Shown here piece after piece: positions 11,701 through 18,896 of a stretch of DNA of 64,000 nt. Numbering within the stretch: position 1 is the first letter of the stretch; the number at the start of each line of letters is the position of its first letter. Source of the stretch: Candidatus Pseudothioglobus singularis PS1 (GTDB taxonomy: Bacteria > Pseudomonadota > Gammaproteobacteria > PS1 > Pseudothioglobaceae); NCBI RefSeq assembly GCF_001281385.1, contig NZ_CP006911.1, positions 124,001-188,000 of the forward strand, read 5' to 3'. A program made the position numbers and the translations under genes. A model generated the notes under the pieces. It did not search any database, was not told the DNA's origin, and saw only the letters and a program-made list of their open reading frames with translations.

Positions 11701-11740
11701 TTATGATGCTAAAGGTGAAAAGGTGGATGGAAATGAGTGA
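8702..11740 (+). CDS. soxA: Sarcosine oxidase alpha subunit
   Basis: A 1012-residue alpha subunit of heterotetrameric sarcosine oxidase. The N-terminal part (about residues 10-105) is the 2Fe-2S-like fold with FHGDTLASALIANNV, a pseudo-ferredoxin domain. An NAD-binding flavoprotein domain follows, with VVGGGVSGITAALE near 160. The C-terminal half, from about residue 620, is an aminomethyltransferase (GcvT-like) folate-binding domain with MDASTLGKIDVQGKDA and SFSGELAYEIN. This half makes 5,10-methylenetetrahydrofolate from the sarcosine methyl group. Length matches the family (about 965-1010). It overlaps soxD by four bases and soxG by eight. Confidence 0.95.
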   Translation: MRLDNHKSSLIDYSKPLSFIFNNKSYKGFHGDTLASALIANNVLFYARSFKYGRKRGLMGAGVEEPNALVSLEIGGRYTPNMKATEVMLYNGLSAVSSSNPNSFDFRAMIKPLHRFMPAGFYYKTFIKQRVWSLVEDSLRSLSGFSKAPTEVDEDVYDHVFQHTEFLVVGGGVSGITAALEILNHSKNARVILVDERECLGGELLSEFSTDESSYDWHEESINSLSKFKNEDNSRLKILTSATAYAWYDHNYIEVLQTNATGQSTLRDGVRSARKVLHKVRAKEVILATGAHERPMLFETNDLANIMLSQSVRRYIEEFGVVSGRKVILYGNNDSIYSTAISLNNNNIDCKVIDVRAPGGESEIVIKAKNSGIDIIQGYAIRKANGASSIKGVEISKVELQSKPPHWQSQWRLTKDTQTLECDLLATSGGFNPVVHLDCHCGGKTYFDEYSQSFLPQKKRKSRKVCGAVNSVGFWKDAILDAKNKAQQSLESMGEVKKASIQPLTKECSNYYKVDRFFTPSEILNKPKVFIDMQNDVTTLDVALAIREGYQSIEHIKRYTAMGFGTDQGKTGNINGIAVAAEFLDVPMSDVGTTTFRPAYTGVDFGAMAGREVGDFFDPQRYTTIHNSHVESGAEFELVGQWFRPWFYPMEGEDMHQAVNRECRSVRNSLGMMDASTLGKIDVQGKDAREFLSRVYTNAWMKLAPGSCRYGLMCNEKGMIIDDGVSACINDNHFIMTTTTGGAASVYSTLEMWLQTEWSDLDVHLNSVTDQFSTVAVVGPNARKLMEVLCEDVDFNKESFKFMQWRPGTVCGVNARIMRISFSGELAYEINIEANYGRFIWDQVALAGKPWNITPYGTESMHVLRAEKGYIIVGQDTDGSMTPMDVNMSWILAKDKSFSYIGQRSFSIAALNSNDRLQLVGLLTKDAQVVLPEGSHIISNKGVSIGYVTSSYYSSALGRSIALAQLKGGLSKITETVLVKIVQEKQGLKEIPCEVSSSVFYDAKGEKVDGNE

Positions 11741-12317
11741 TTCTAAAAACAAAATTGAACCCATATTTAGATCCACTTTTGATCCTGTTACAGATGCTGA
11801 TGGCTTTCTAATTAATCAGAAAAATCTTATCTCTCTGGAAGTAACTGGACACTCTTTGATTGTTCTAAGAACATCTGCAAGTTCAAAAAATAATACTAAG
11901 GCGGCAAAAGATATCTTTAATCTTAAGCTTCCTGGAACGCTTGAGATAACTTCTGGCGATAATGATTCAAAATGTTTTTGGGTTAGCCCCGATGAATTTT
12001 GGATTTTGTTATCGCGAAACCATAAGATAGAAATAGAAGAAAAGTTATCATCACTTCCTAAGGGTATTTCAATAAGTGATAATTCTGGAGCTTATGGAAT
12101 AATTGAGTTTCTTGGAGATCAAACTAACAATCTATTAGCTAGATGGATGAGCTATGATATTGAAGGCTCTCTTAAGGATGGAAAGGCTGTTTCAACTACT
12201 TTTGGCCAGGCCCCTGTGTTTGTTTATCGTGATAAAAAAAGTTTATTTATGATGGTGAGACACTCCTTTTCACATTATGTAGCGGGGTTACTAAAGGATA
12301 GCGCAAAAAGGTTATAA
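11733..12317 (+). CDS. soxG: Sarcosine oxidase gamma subunit
   Basis: The 194-residue gamma subunit of heterotetrameric sarcosine oxidase, a GcvT-C-like structural subunit. I set the start at the ATG at 11733 (MSDSKNK) because a purine-rich AAGGTGGA lies just upstream, although the frame is open further into soxA. Family-like features include SPDEFWILL near residue 90, and the C-terminal MVRHSFSHYVAGLL. It completes the soxBDAG set, making the complex self-sufficient in this locus. The HD-domain gene follows after 28 bp and is likely cotranscribed. Confidence 0.9.
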   Translation: MSDSKNKIEPIFRSTFDPVTDADGFLINQKNLISLEVTGHSLIVLRTSASSKNNTKAAKDIFNLKLPGTLEITSGDNDSKCFWVSPDEFWILLSRNHKIEIEEKLSSLPKGISISDNSGAYGIIEFLGDQTNNLLARWMSYDIEGSLKDGKAVSTTFGQAPVFVYRDKKSLFMMVRHSFSHYVAGLLKDSAKRL

Positions 12318-12345
12318 GCAGTTATATTGCTGTAAGATGTGAGCT

Positions 12346-12930
12346 ATGAATAAGGTTGATTTTATAAGCATGGAAAATGGCACTGCTGAGGAGTATGCCT
12401 TTCTAGATAATCTCGAAAATCAATATTTAAAAGATCTCCCCTCTCGACTCATTGAGGCTTTAAAAGCATTAGATTTTAGTTTATCAGGTTATCAAGTTAG
12501 TCGACTCGAACACTCTTTGCAAGGAGCAACACGAGCTTTTTTAGCTGAGGAAGATCTAGAAATGGTTATGGCTGTTTTGTTTCATGATATTGGTGACTCT
12601 CTAGCACCCCACTCTCACTCTGAAATGGCTGCTGCGATTCTTCGACCATTTGTCTCAGATAAAATCTATTGGATTGTTAAGCATCATGGTGTTTTTCAAA
12701 TGTATTATTATGCGCACCACTCTGGCGGCGATAGAAATGCCAGAGAGGCTTTCATTGATAGTCCTTGGTATGACGATACCGTAAGATTTTGTCATCATTA
12801 TGACCAAAACTGTTTTGATCCTGACTATAAATCAAAGCCGTTAGAATTTTTTATACCTATGATCAATGGGTTTTTTTCTAGTCCAAGATTAGATGACTCT
12901 GAGCAACTTGCAAGACATGGAAATAGATAA
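12346..12930 (+). CDS. HD-domain protein, PhnZ/MIOX-like (possible di-iron oxygenase)
   Basis: A 194-residue HD-superfamily protein. Visible metal-site residues are His56 in LEHSLQG, the His80-Asp81 pair in LFHDIGD, His89/His91 in PHSHSE, His113/His114 in VKHHG, and Asp153 in HHYDQN. The LEHSLQ opening followed by HD, H, H and D resembles PhnZ/TmpB-type mixed-valent di-iron oxygenases that cleave C-P bonds, and TIGR03276-like proteins, rather than nucleotide phosphohydrolases. TmpB-type enzymes yield glycine betaine. That would fit its position 28 bp after soxG in a methylated-glycine operon, but this is inference. Function could also be hydrolytic. It is followed closely by dsbB (15 bp). Confidence 0.6.
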   Translation: MNKVDFISMENGTAEEYAFLDNLENQYLKDLPSRLIEALKALDFSLSGYQVSRLEHSLQGATRAFLAEEDLEMVMAVLFHDIGDSLAPHSHSEMAAAILRPFVSDKIYWIVKHHGVFQMYYYAHHSGGDRNAREAFIDSPWYDDTVRFCHHYDQNCFDPDYKSKPLEFFIPMINGFFSSPRLDDSEQLARHGNR

Positions 12931-12945
12931 TATAAGGAAACTGTA

Positions 12946-13458
12946 ATGAGTTATTTTTTCAATAATTTTTCTCCACGCCAGATTCACTTAATCATTTTTT
13001 TGATTGTTGGCTCACTGCTTGGTTATGCTGCGTACAGTATGAAAATTCTAGGCCTGGAGCCTTGCACACTATGTCTTACTCAGCAGTTCTTTTATTGCTT
13101 AATTGGCATTAGCTCATTCGTAGCCTTCCTTCATAACCCAAAAATTAACTTTAGTAAATTATATTCAATCTTTTTATCACTTTTTGCATTAGCTGGGATG
13201 TGGATTTCTGGTCGCCAGATATGGCTTCAAGGTCTTCCTGAAGATGAGGTTCCTTTATGCGGCCCACCACTCGAATATATTATTGATGTGTTCCCTTTTG
13301 CTGACGTAATTAACGCACTATTTATGGGAGACGGTAATTGCGCTGAGATACCTTGGCAATTCTTGGGTTTGAGCATGGCCGGCTGGTCTTTTGTTTGGTT
13401 CCTTGTCATTTTGATTTTAAGTTTAACCGCGATTTTTAATTCAAAGCCTGCTTCATAG
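12946..13458 (+). CDS. dsbB: Disulfide bond formation protein B
   Basis: A 170-residue four-helix inner-membrane protein that reoxidises DsbA and passes electrons to quinone. The first periplasmic loop carries the CxxC pair Cys40-Cys43 (CTLC). The second loop has Cys105 (LCGPP) and Cys132 (NCAEIPW), the pair that exchanges with DsbA. The C-terminal FLGLSMAGWSFVWFL is the last helix and matches the family's PxWS-like region. A good AAGGAAA site precedes the ATG. It trails the sox/HD operon by 15 bp; no functional link is obvious. Confidence 0.92.
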   Translation: MSYFFNNFSPRQIHLIIFLIVGSLLGYAAYSMKILGLEPCTLCLTQQFFYCLIGISSFVAFLHNPKINFSKLYSIFLSLFALAGMWISGRQIWLQGLPEDEVPLCGPPLEYIIDVFPFADVINALFMGDGNCAEIPWQFLGLSMAGWSFVWFLVILILSLTAIFNSKPAS

Positions 13459-13534
13459 TAAAAATCTGCAAATTTCCATATTAAATCGTAATATGGTAAG
13501 ATTTATAGGCAACGGGGTAACTTATTTTTAAGAT

Positions 13535-14689
13535 TTGGCTGATTTTAAAGAAACAGTAACTAAGCTATTTGAATCAGTTGATATTCAAGTCAATGGCTCT
13601 CGTCTGTGTGACCCTCAAATTCATAATGAACTTTTCTATTCACGCGTTTTAAGTGGCGGTTCACTCGCGCTTGGCGAAAGCTATATGGATGGATGGTGGG
13701 ATTGCGAAGCATTAGATGAGTTTAGTTGTCGATTACTTCGCGGCAGAATTGATAAACAAGTCAAGGTCACAAATCCTTCTTTCCTAATGCATGCTTTAAA
13801 AGCCTATCTATTCAATGCTCAAAACATAAATCGCGCCTATATCGTTGGTGAGGAGCACTACGACACTGGAAATGATTTATTTAAATTGATGCTTGATCAA
13901 AGAATGAATTATTCATGTGGCTATTGGAAAAATGCCGTTAACTTAGAACAATCTCAAGTCAATAAATTAGATTTAGCTTGCAGAAAACTTCATCTGAAGT
14001 CTGGTATGCGCGTGCTTGAAATTGGCTGTGGTTGGGGCGCTTTCGCAAAATATGCGACAGAAAATTACGGCATTAGTGTGCATGGAATCACTGTATCAAA
14101 AGAGCAAATGAATTATGCTCAAAAATCTTGTGAAGGGCTAGATGTTACCTTTGAATTAAAAGATTATAGGGCGTTAAATACAAAATATGATGCAATCGTT
14201 TCAATAGGAATGTTTGAGCATGTGGGGTATAAAAATTATCGAGATTATATGGAAGTTGTTCATAGATGCCTCAGTGACAAAGGGTTATTTTTGCTACATA
14301 CAATTGGACGTAATACACCATCACGATCCACTGACCCATGGACAAATAAATATATTTTCCCTAATGGAATGGTTCCCTCTCCGGCTCAGATTAGTGGGGC
14401 TGCGCAGGGCATTTTTGTTATTGAGGACTGGCATAACTTTGGGCAGGATTATGATAAAACCTTAACGGCATGGAATGAAAATTTTCAAGTTAACTATGAT
14501 CATTTAAAAGAAAAATATGACGATAGATTTAAGCGAATGTGGGAGTATTACCTGTTAATGTGTGCTGGCACCTTTCGCTCCAGGAGAAACCAATTATGGC
14601 AACTAGTGATGTCTAAAAATGGCATAAAAGGCGGTTACGATTACAAGAATCATGCCCGATTTAATAGCCAAAAAGACCATCAATCATAG
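13535..14689 (+). CDS. cfa: Cyclopropane-fatty-acyl-phospholipid synthase
   Basis: A 384-residue SAM-dependent enzyme that adds a methylene group across double bonds of membrane phospholipid acyl chains. The SAM-binding motif VLEIGCGWGAFAKYA is near residue 155, and IVSIGMFEHVGYKNY (near 225) is the conserved active-site region with a Glu ligand. HYDTGNDLF and MNYSCGYW are signature segments. The likely start is a TTG at 13535, since there is no ATG nearby in frame. Length equals E. coli Cfa (382). The 3' end overlaps the convergent thiE gene by 29 bp. Confidence 0.95.
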   Translation: MADFKETVTKLFESVDIQVNGSRLCDPQIHNELFYSRVLSGGSLALGESYMDGWWDCEALDEFSCRLLRGRIDKQVKVTNPSFLMHALKAYLFNAQNINRAYIVGEEHYDTGNDLFKLMLDQRMNYSCGYWKNAVNLEQSQVNKLDLACRKLHLKSGMRVLEIGCGWGAFAKYATENYGISVHGITVSKEQMNYAQKSCEGLDVTFELKDYRALNTKYDAIVSIGMFEHVGYKNYRDYMEVVHRCLSDKGLFLLHTIGRNTPSRSTDPWTNKYIFPNGMVPSPAQISGAAQGIFVIEDWHNFGQDYDKTLTAWNENFQVNYDHLKEKYDDRFKRMWEYYLLMCAGTFRSRRNQLWQLVMSKNGIKGGYDYKNHARFNSQKDHQS

Positions 14690-15233
14690 CCACTGCATTA
14701 CAACCAGCATCATAAGCCAAGCCTTGATTTTCAAAATTAATACCACCAATACCAACAATAGGTATATTGATATCTTTTTTTATATTTGTGATTTTAGAAA
14801 GGGGACAATGAATCGCTTTTGGCTTATTGGTTGATTTAAATATTGCTCCCAGAGCGACATAGTCAGCACTATTATTTTCAGCATCGATCGCAAGCTCATT
14901 ACTATCATGACAGGTTACCCCAATGATATACTTCTTGCCTAGAATCTCTCTCGCTAATCTAGCATTAATATCATTCTGACCAATATGAATGCCATCTGCA
15001 CCTACTTTCTGGCAAAGGTTAATATCATCGTTGATAATAAATAAAGTATTATATTGTTTACATAACTCAAGCAATTTATTGGCTTCATCTAGCTTATTTT
15101 TTATGTCCAGATTCTTGCGGCGGTATTGGAGAATATTAACTTTATGTTTTTTAATTGCATTCTCAATAAGGGTGATATCAAAACCTTTATCTGGAGTAAT
15201 TGCGTACAATCCTTGTATTCTTTGATTTAGCAT
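14661..15233 (-). CDS. thiE: Thiamine-phosphate synthase
   Basis: A 190-residue TIM-barrel enzyme joining the pyrimidine and thiazole phosphates to give thiamine phosphate. Visible elements are LYAITPD near the N-terminus, LQYRRKN near residue 36, the phosphate/Mg segment FIINDD, DGIHIGQND, and the C-terminal IVGIGGI phosphate-binding loop. The start at 15233 (MLNQRIQG) is preferred to the longer frame, because it leaves a 3-bp gap to the divergent lptC ATG rather than overlapping it. It is slightly shorter than E. coli ThiE (211) and ends inside cfa. No other thiamine genes are adjacent. Confidence 0.88.
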   Translation of the reverse strand: MLNQRIQGLYAITPDKGFDITLIENAIKKHKVNILQYRRKNLDIKNKLDEANKLLELCKQYNTLFIINDDINLCQKVGADGIHIGQNDINARLAREILGKKYIIGVTCHDSNELAIDAENNSADYVALGAIFKSTNKPKAIHCPLSKITNIKKDINIPIVGIGGINFENQGLAYDAGCNAVAMIDGLFGY

Positions 15234-15236
15234 ATT

Positions 15237-16187
15237 ATGGCAATATTTCAAACTAAGAAAATTCAATCATTTATTGTTTTCATTATAGTCTTGGCAGCTA
15301 TTCTTTGGATATTTCAAGATAATATATTAAATATTTCTGTATTTAAAAAAACCACTGAAGTATCTGAGTTGAGTGAAGAGCAGATTAAAGATACTCCTTA
15401 CCTTGAAAAAATTGACAACTTTATTATCAAGGAATATTCTAGTGACCAAGTTCTGTTGCATACTATTGAGGCTGATGTATACAAAAGCTTTAAAGACTCA
15501 CCAGTTCAATTAGAAATTGTAACAGTGACAACTTTTGATGAGAAGCAAAATGAAACCTTAACTCTAACCTCTAATCGAGCAGTCATATTTAAGTCAGGAT
15601 CGATCCATTTTATTGGAGAGGTAGAAATAAAAACGCTCAGCGGTATTTCTCATGAAATTGATACTGAACTCTTAGTTGTTAAAGGAGATCAAATTAAAAG
15701 TAATAGAGACGTTTTTTATCTAGGAGAGAATGCAAAAATCAAAGCACAAGGACTGGATATGAATACTAAAAGTGACTTAGTGAATTTAAATGGAGATGTT
15801 GAGATCCTCCAAGATAGTGGTGCAACCTTAACTACAAAAAACTTATTAATTAGTCATCGCTCAGGTGAAAAAAGATATGAAAGTAATGAAAAGACTATTT
15901 ATAAATCGAATGAAAATATTGTGAATACAGATAGGGGTGTTGATATTAATATGAAAACAGAGCAAACTAAACTGCTTGGGGATGTAACAGTTGTTAATGG
16001 TTTTGGGAGCTCACTTACTAGTTATGATCTCATCATTGATCAATCAAACGATGGTGAGATTTTTAAGTCCAATTCGCCTACACGTTTTCAATCAAATGCG
16101 GTTGACATAAAGGCAAAAAAAATGCATTATGATGCTATTGCAAAAAAACTTAAATTAACGGATGAGGTTAAAGCGACTTATGAATAA
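15237..16187 (+). CDS. lptC: LPS export protein LptC, long form
   Basis: A 316-residue protein with one N-terminal membrane helix (about 9-27) and a periplasmic beta-jellyroll region, matching LptC of the LptBFGC-A-DE lipopolysaccharide bridge. It lies directly upstream of lptA and overlaps it by eight bases (ATGAATAA). LptC is normally about 190 residues. Here the part after about residue 150 looks like further OstA/LptA-type repeats (NLNGDVEIL, KLLGDVTVV), each with a 'G-DV' strand. The protein may therefore span more of the periplasm alone. I am sure of the Lpt family and less so of how the extra length is used. Confidence 0.82.
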   Translation: MAIFQTKKIQSFIVFIIVLAAILWIFQDNILNISVFKKTTEVSELSEEQIKDTPYLEKIDNFIIKEYSSDQVLLHTIEADVYKSFKDSPVQLEIVTVTTFDEKQNETLTLTSNRAVIFKSGSIHFIGEVEIKTLSGISHEIDTELLVVKGDQIKSNRDVFYLGENAKIKAQGLDMNTKSDLVNLNGDVEILQDSGATLTTKNLLISHRSGEKRYESNEKTIYKSNENIVNTDRGVDINMKTEQTKLLGDVTVVNGFGSSLTSYDLIIDQSNDGEIFKSNSPTRFQSNAVDIKAKKMHYDAIAKKLKLTDEVKATYE

Positions 16188-16665
16188 ATTGGCTCTAATG
16201 ATTGCTTTATTTTTATCAACCTATACATTCGCTTTGACTGAGGATGCGCAGCAGCCTATAGAGATTGAAGCTGATTCAGTAATGGTCGATGAAACGTCTG
16301 GGTTCAACGAGTTTATTGGCAATGCAGAAGTCAAGCAAGGCTCTCTAGTGATGACTGCTGAAATCATTCAGGTCCAAACTAATGCTGATGGGGTTGAAAC
16401 AATGAAGGCAAAAGGAACGCTGGAACAGCCTGCTAAGTATATTCAAAGTCAAGAAAATCAGGCGCGCTTTATCGAGGCAACTGCGACTCTTATAACTTAT
16501 GACGTGAATGAAGGAATGATTTTTTTAGTTGGTGATGCCTATTTAGTTCAGGGCTTTGATTCATTTAGTGGAGACTCTCTGACATACGATATTAACAACG
16601 ACAAGGTCCTTGTAAAGGGTTCAGAAGATGGAACCAAAAGAGTAAAGTTTAAAATTGACCTTTAA
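16180..16665 (+). CDS. lptA: LPS transport periplasmic protein LptA
   Basis: A 161-residue periplasmic protein with a signal peptide (MNKLALMIALFLSTYTFA) followed by the OstA beta-jellyroll: QPIEIEADSVMVDE, FIGNAEVKQGSLVM and ARFIEATATLITYDV. It bridges LptC and LptD to carry LPS across the periplasm. The start at 16180 gives a clean signal peptide and an eight-base overlap with lptC; the longer upstream frame adds only charged residues. LptB would normally follow, but here the convergent adk gene lies 3 bp downstream. Confidence 0.9.
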   Translation: MNKLALMIALFLSTYTFALTEDAQQPIEIEADSVMVDETSGFNEFIGNAEVKQGSLVMTAEIIQVQTNADGVETMKAKGTLEQPAKYIQSQENQARFIEATATLITYDVNEGMIFLVGDAYLVQGFDSFSGDSLTYDINNDKVLVKGSEDGTKRVKFKIDL

Positions 16666-16668
16666 GAA

Positions 16669-17322
16669 TTAGCTGACCAATGCAGTTGAAATTCTTTCTT
16701 TAACTTCTTCAAGTGTGCCAACGCCATTTATTGCTATGAACTTTGTGCCTGTTTCAGGTTTTTCTGAATCATTTTGATAATATTTAACTAAGGGCTCAGT
16801 TTGCTTATGGTAAATCTTTAGCCGGCCTCTTACAATATCTTCTTTATCATCGACCCTTTGAATGAGTTCTCCTCCAGTAATGTCATCTTTACCAGACTCT
16901 TGAGGGGGATTAAATTTAACATGGTATGTTCTGCCAGAGGAAAGGTGAACACGACGTCCCGACATTCTGACAACAATATCATCATCTGGGACCTTGACCT
17001 CAACACAGTAATCAATCCTTATTCCTTCCAATTTGAGTGCATTTGCCTGATTTATAGTTCTAGGAAACCCATCTAATAAATAACCATTATGACAGTCAGG
17101 CAACTGTATTCTGTCTTTAACAAGTGCTATGATTAGATCATCAGGAACAAGATTTCCTGCGTCTATAGTTTTTTTAGCCTCTACCCCAACAGGTGATCCA
17201 GAATTTACAGCAGCGCGCAGCATATCCCCAGTTGAAATCTGAGGAATATTAAATTTTTCACAAATATGTGCCGCTTGAGTGCCTTTTCCTGCACCTGGCG
17301 GGCCTAATAAAATAACATTCAT
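16669..17322 (-). CDS. adk: Adenylate kinase
   Basis: A 217-residue enzyme interconverting ATP, AMP and ADP. The P-loop [11 protein letters not shown] is at residues 7-17. [10 protein letters not shown] binds [11 protein letters not shown] is the DGFPR motif near 82, and VDDKED follows the LID. The LID (about 120-160) has [10 protein letters not shown] and lacks zinc cysteines, as in the long gammaproteobacterial form. It lies 15 bp downstream of the PPi-phosphofructokinase gene on the same strand, so the two are probably cotranscribed, a link between nucleotide and glycolytic energy. Confidence 0.97.
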   Translation of the reverse strand: MNVILLGPPGAGKGTQAAHICEKFNIPQISTGDMLRAAVNSGSPVGVEAKKTIDAGNLVPDDLIIALVKDRIQLPDCHNGYLLDGFPRTINQANALKLEGIRIDYCVEVKVPDDDIVVRMSGRRVHLSSGRTYHVKFNPPQESGKDDITGGELIQRVDDKEDIVRGRLKIYHKQTEPLVKYYQNDSEKPETGTKFIAINGVGTLEEVKERISTALVS

Positions 17323-17337
17323 TTGAGCGCCTTTTAT

Positions 17338-18582
17338 TTAAACTTCAAAGGGTGGTAACTTTTTCCCAACTTTAATTTTTTTCATTACAACGTAGTCTGG
17401 CAATCCGTTATTATACGGTGGATAATTCTCACCTTCAATAAGCGGAAGTAAATATTCACGACATGCATTTGTTATAGAAAATCCATCTTCGGAGATATAG
17501 CTTTCTGGCATCATTTTCTCTACATTTGCAATATCTTTTAATTCTCCATATCCAATTTCCCACTGATAAGGGTTGTTTGATTTTCTAACTATTGAGGGCA
17601 TGATTGAATTTTTGCCATCAAGAGCCATTTCAACTGCCGCCTTTCCAAGAGCATACGCTTGCTCAACATCAGAGTTTGAAGCTAGATGCCTAGCTGCACG
17701 CTGAAGGTAATCTGCTACAGCCCAATGAAATTTATAGCCTAAAGCTTTTTTGATTATGTTAGCAACAACTGGAGCCGCGCCACCCAGCTGCGCATGACCA
17801 AAATCATCTCTAGTACCCTGTTCAGCAAGGAATGTTCCATCAGGCCACTTAGTTCCCTCTGAAACAACAATGGTGCAATACCCATACTCTTTAACATTTT
17901 GATCAACTTTAGCCAGAAACTTTTCTTCATTGAAGTCAACTTCAGGGAACAGAATAACTACAGGTATCGAAGAGTCAACAAGTCCTCCCGCTGCTGCTAT
18001 CCATCCGGCATGGCGACCCATCACTTCAAGGACAAAGATTTTAGTAGAAGTGGCAGCCATTGATGCAACATCAAAGCTTGCCTCCATAGTAGAGACCGCA
18101 ATATACTTCGCGACCGACCCAAAACCTGGACAATTGTCAGTCACCGGCAGATCATTATCTACAGTTTTAGGAATGTGAATAGCTTGAATTGGAAAGCCCA
18201 TACTTTCAGATAGTTGAGAGACTTTCAGGCAGGTATCAGCTGAATCACCACCACCGTTATAGAAAAAATAACCAATATTGTGTGCCTTAAAAACTTTAAT
18301 TAAGCGCTCGTATTCAGCTTTATTTGCTTCCAGTGATTTCATCTTGTAGCGACAAGACCCAAAGCCACCTGAGGGCGTATGATTTAAAGCAGCGATATCT
18401 GCATCTGATTCAGCAGATGTATCAATGAGATTTTCTGTTAGTGCCCCTATGATGCCATTCTCTCCGGCGTAGACAGTGCCAATTTTATCTGAATGTTTTC
18501 GGGCTGTTTCAATTACACCACTAGCTGAAGCATTAATTACGGCTGTTACTCCGCCAGATTGTGCATAAAAGGCATTTTTCAT
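17338..18582 (-). CDS. Pyrophosphate-dependent 6-phosphofructokinase
   Basis: A 414-residue phosphofructokinase of the PPi type, which phosphorylates fructose 6-phosphate reversibly with pyrophosphate. The motif NGGGDSADTCLK near residue 108 replaces the GGDGS of ATP enzymes; the Asp there marks PPi use. PKTVDNDL (about 141-148) and MGRHAGWIAAAGG (near 187) are the other signature segments. Such enzymes are common in methylotrophs and autotrophic gammaproteobacteria, including SUP05 relatives. They can also work with sedoheptulose phosphates, so a gluconeogenic or Calvin-like role is possible. It is upstream of adk. Confidence 0.92.
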   Translation of the reverse strand: MKNAFYAQSGGVTAVINASASGVIETARKHSDKIGTVYAGENGIIGALTENLIDTSAESDADIAALNHTPSGGFGSCRYKMKSLEANKAEYERLIKVFKAHNIGYFFYNGGGDSADTCLKVSQLSESMGFPIQAIHIPKTVDNDLPVTDNCPGFGSVAKYIAVSTMEASFDVASMAATSTKIFVLEVMGRHAGWIAAAGGLVDSSIPVVILFPEVDFNEEKFLAKVDQNVKEYGYCTIVVSEGTKWPDGTFLAEQGTRDDFGHAQLGGAAPVVANIIKKALGYKFHWAVADYLQRAARHLASNSDVEQAYALGKAAVEMALDGKNSIMPSIVRKSNNPYQWEIGYGELKDIANVEKMMPESYISEDGFSITNACREYLLPLIEGENYPPYNNGLPDYVVMKKIKVGKKLPPFEV

Positions 18583-18893
18583 AATATTCCGATATTTTTA
18601 ATAGTTAAAAAGATTAAGAATTGGATTTAGTATAGAAGTCATATACAAAACTTATAGATTTTTATGTTAAACATATGAGTATATCATTTGATATAAATGT
18701 GGCTCTGAATAATTCTAAACTAGAGTTTAATTCTATTAATTAGAGATTTTAAAGTCCACAAACAATATGAATGTGTCAATTTGTTTCACCACCTGTAGTA
18801 AGTAAATATATTAAAGAGTCTTGTGTCAAAGGTCTTTCATTTTAAAAGCCCAAACTTCTGAAGCTCTTTATCAGTTATATTTCTTGGAGTACT
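18583..18893. other. 311-bp intergenic region, no complete gene
   Basis: This AT-rich gap separates the PPi-PFK start (18582) from the IRED-like gene stop (18894). I see no tRNA, no strong terminator with T-tract and no complete gene. The PFK promoter must lie in its left half. The right edge (18837-18893) holds an open in-frame continuation of the upstream reductase gene, listed separately. The rest shows no repeat or palindrome that I can support. Confidence 0.6.
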
Positions 18894-18896
18894 TCA
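18837..18896 (-). other. In-frame protein-like continuation after a TGA stop
   Basis: Immediately after the TGA (18894-18896) that ends the IRED-like gene, the same frame stays open for 18 codons to a second TGA at 18837-18839. The peptide is STPRNITDKELQKFGLLK, whose 'PRNIT..EL..FGLL' pattern looks like a real C-terminus rather than noise. It could be a remnant of a deleted gene, a former longer reductase, or readthrough product. The upstream gene is already of full family length without it. Confidence 0.35.

Noticed and set aside
14989-15225. Plus-strand open frame of 78 codons opposite thiE
   Set aside because: It is antisense to a well-supported gene, has no family features and no ribosome-binding site.
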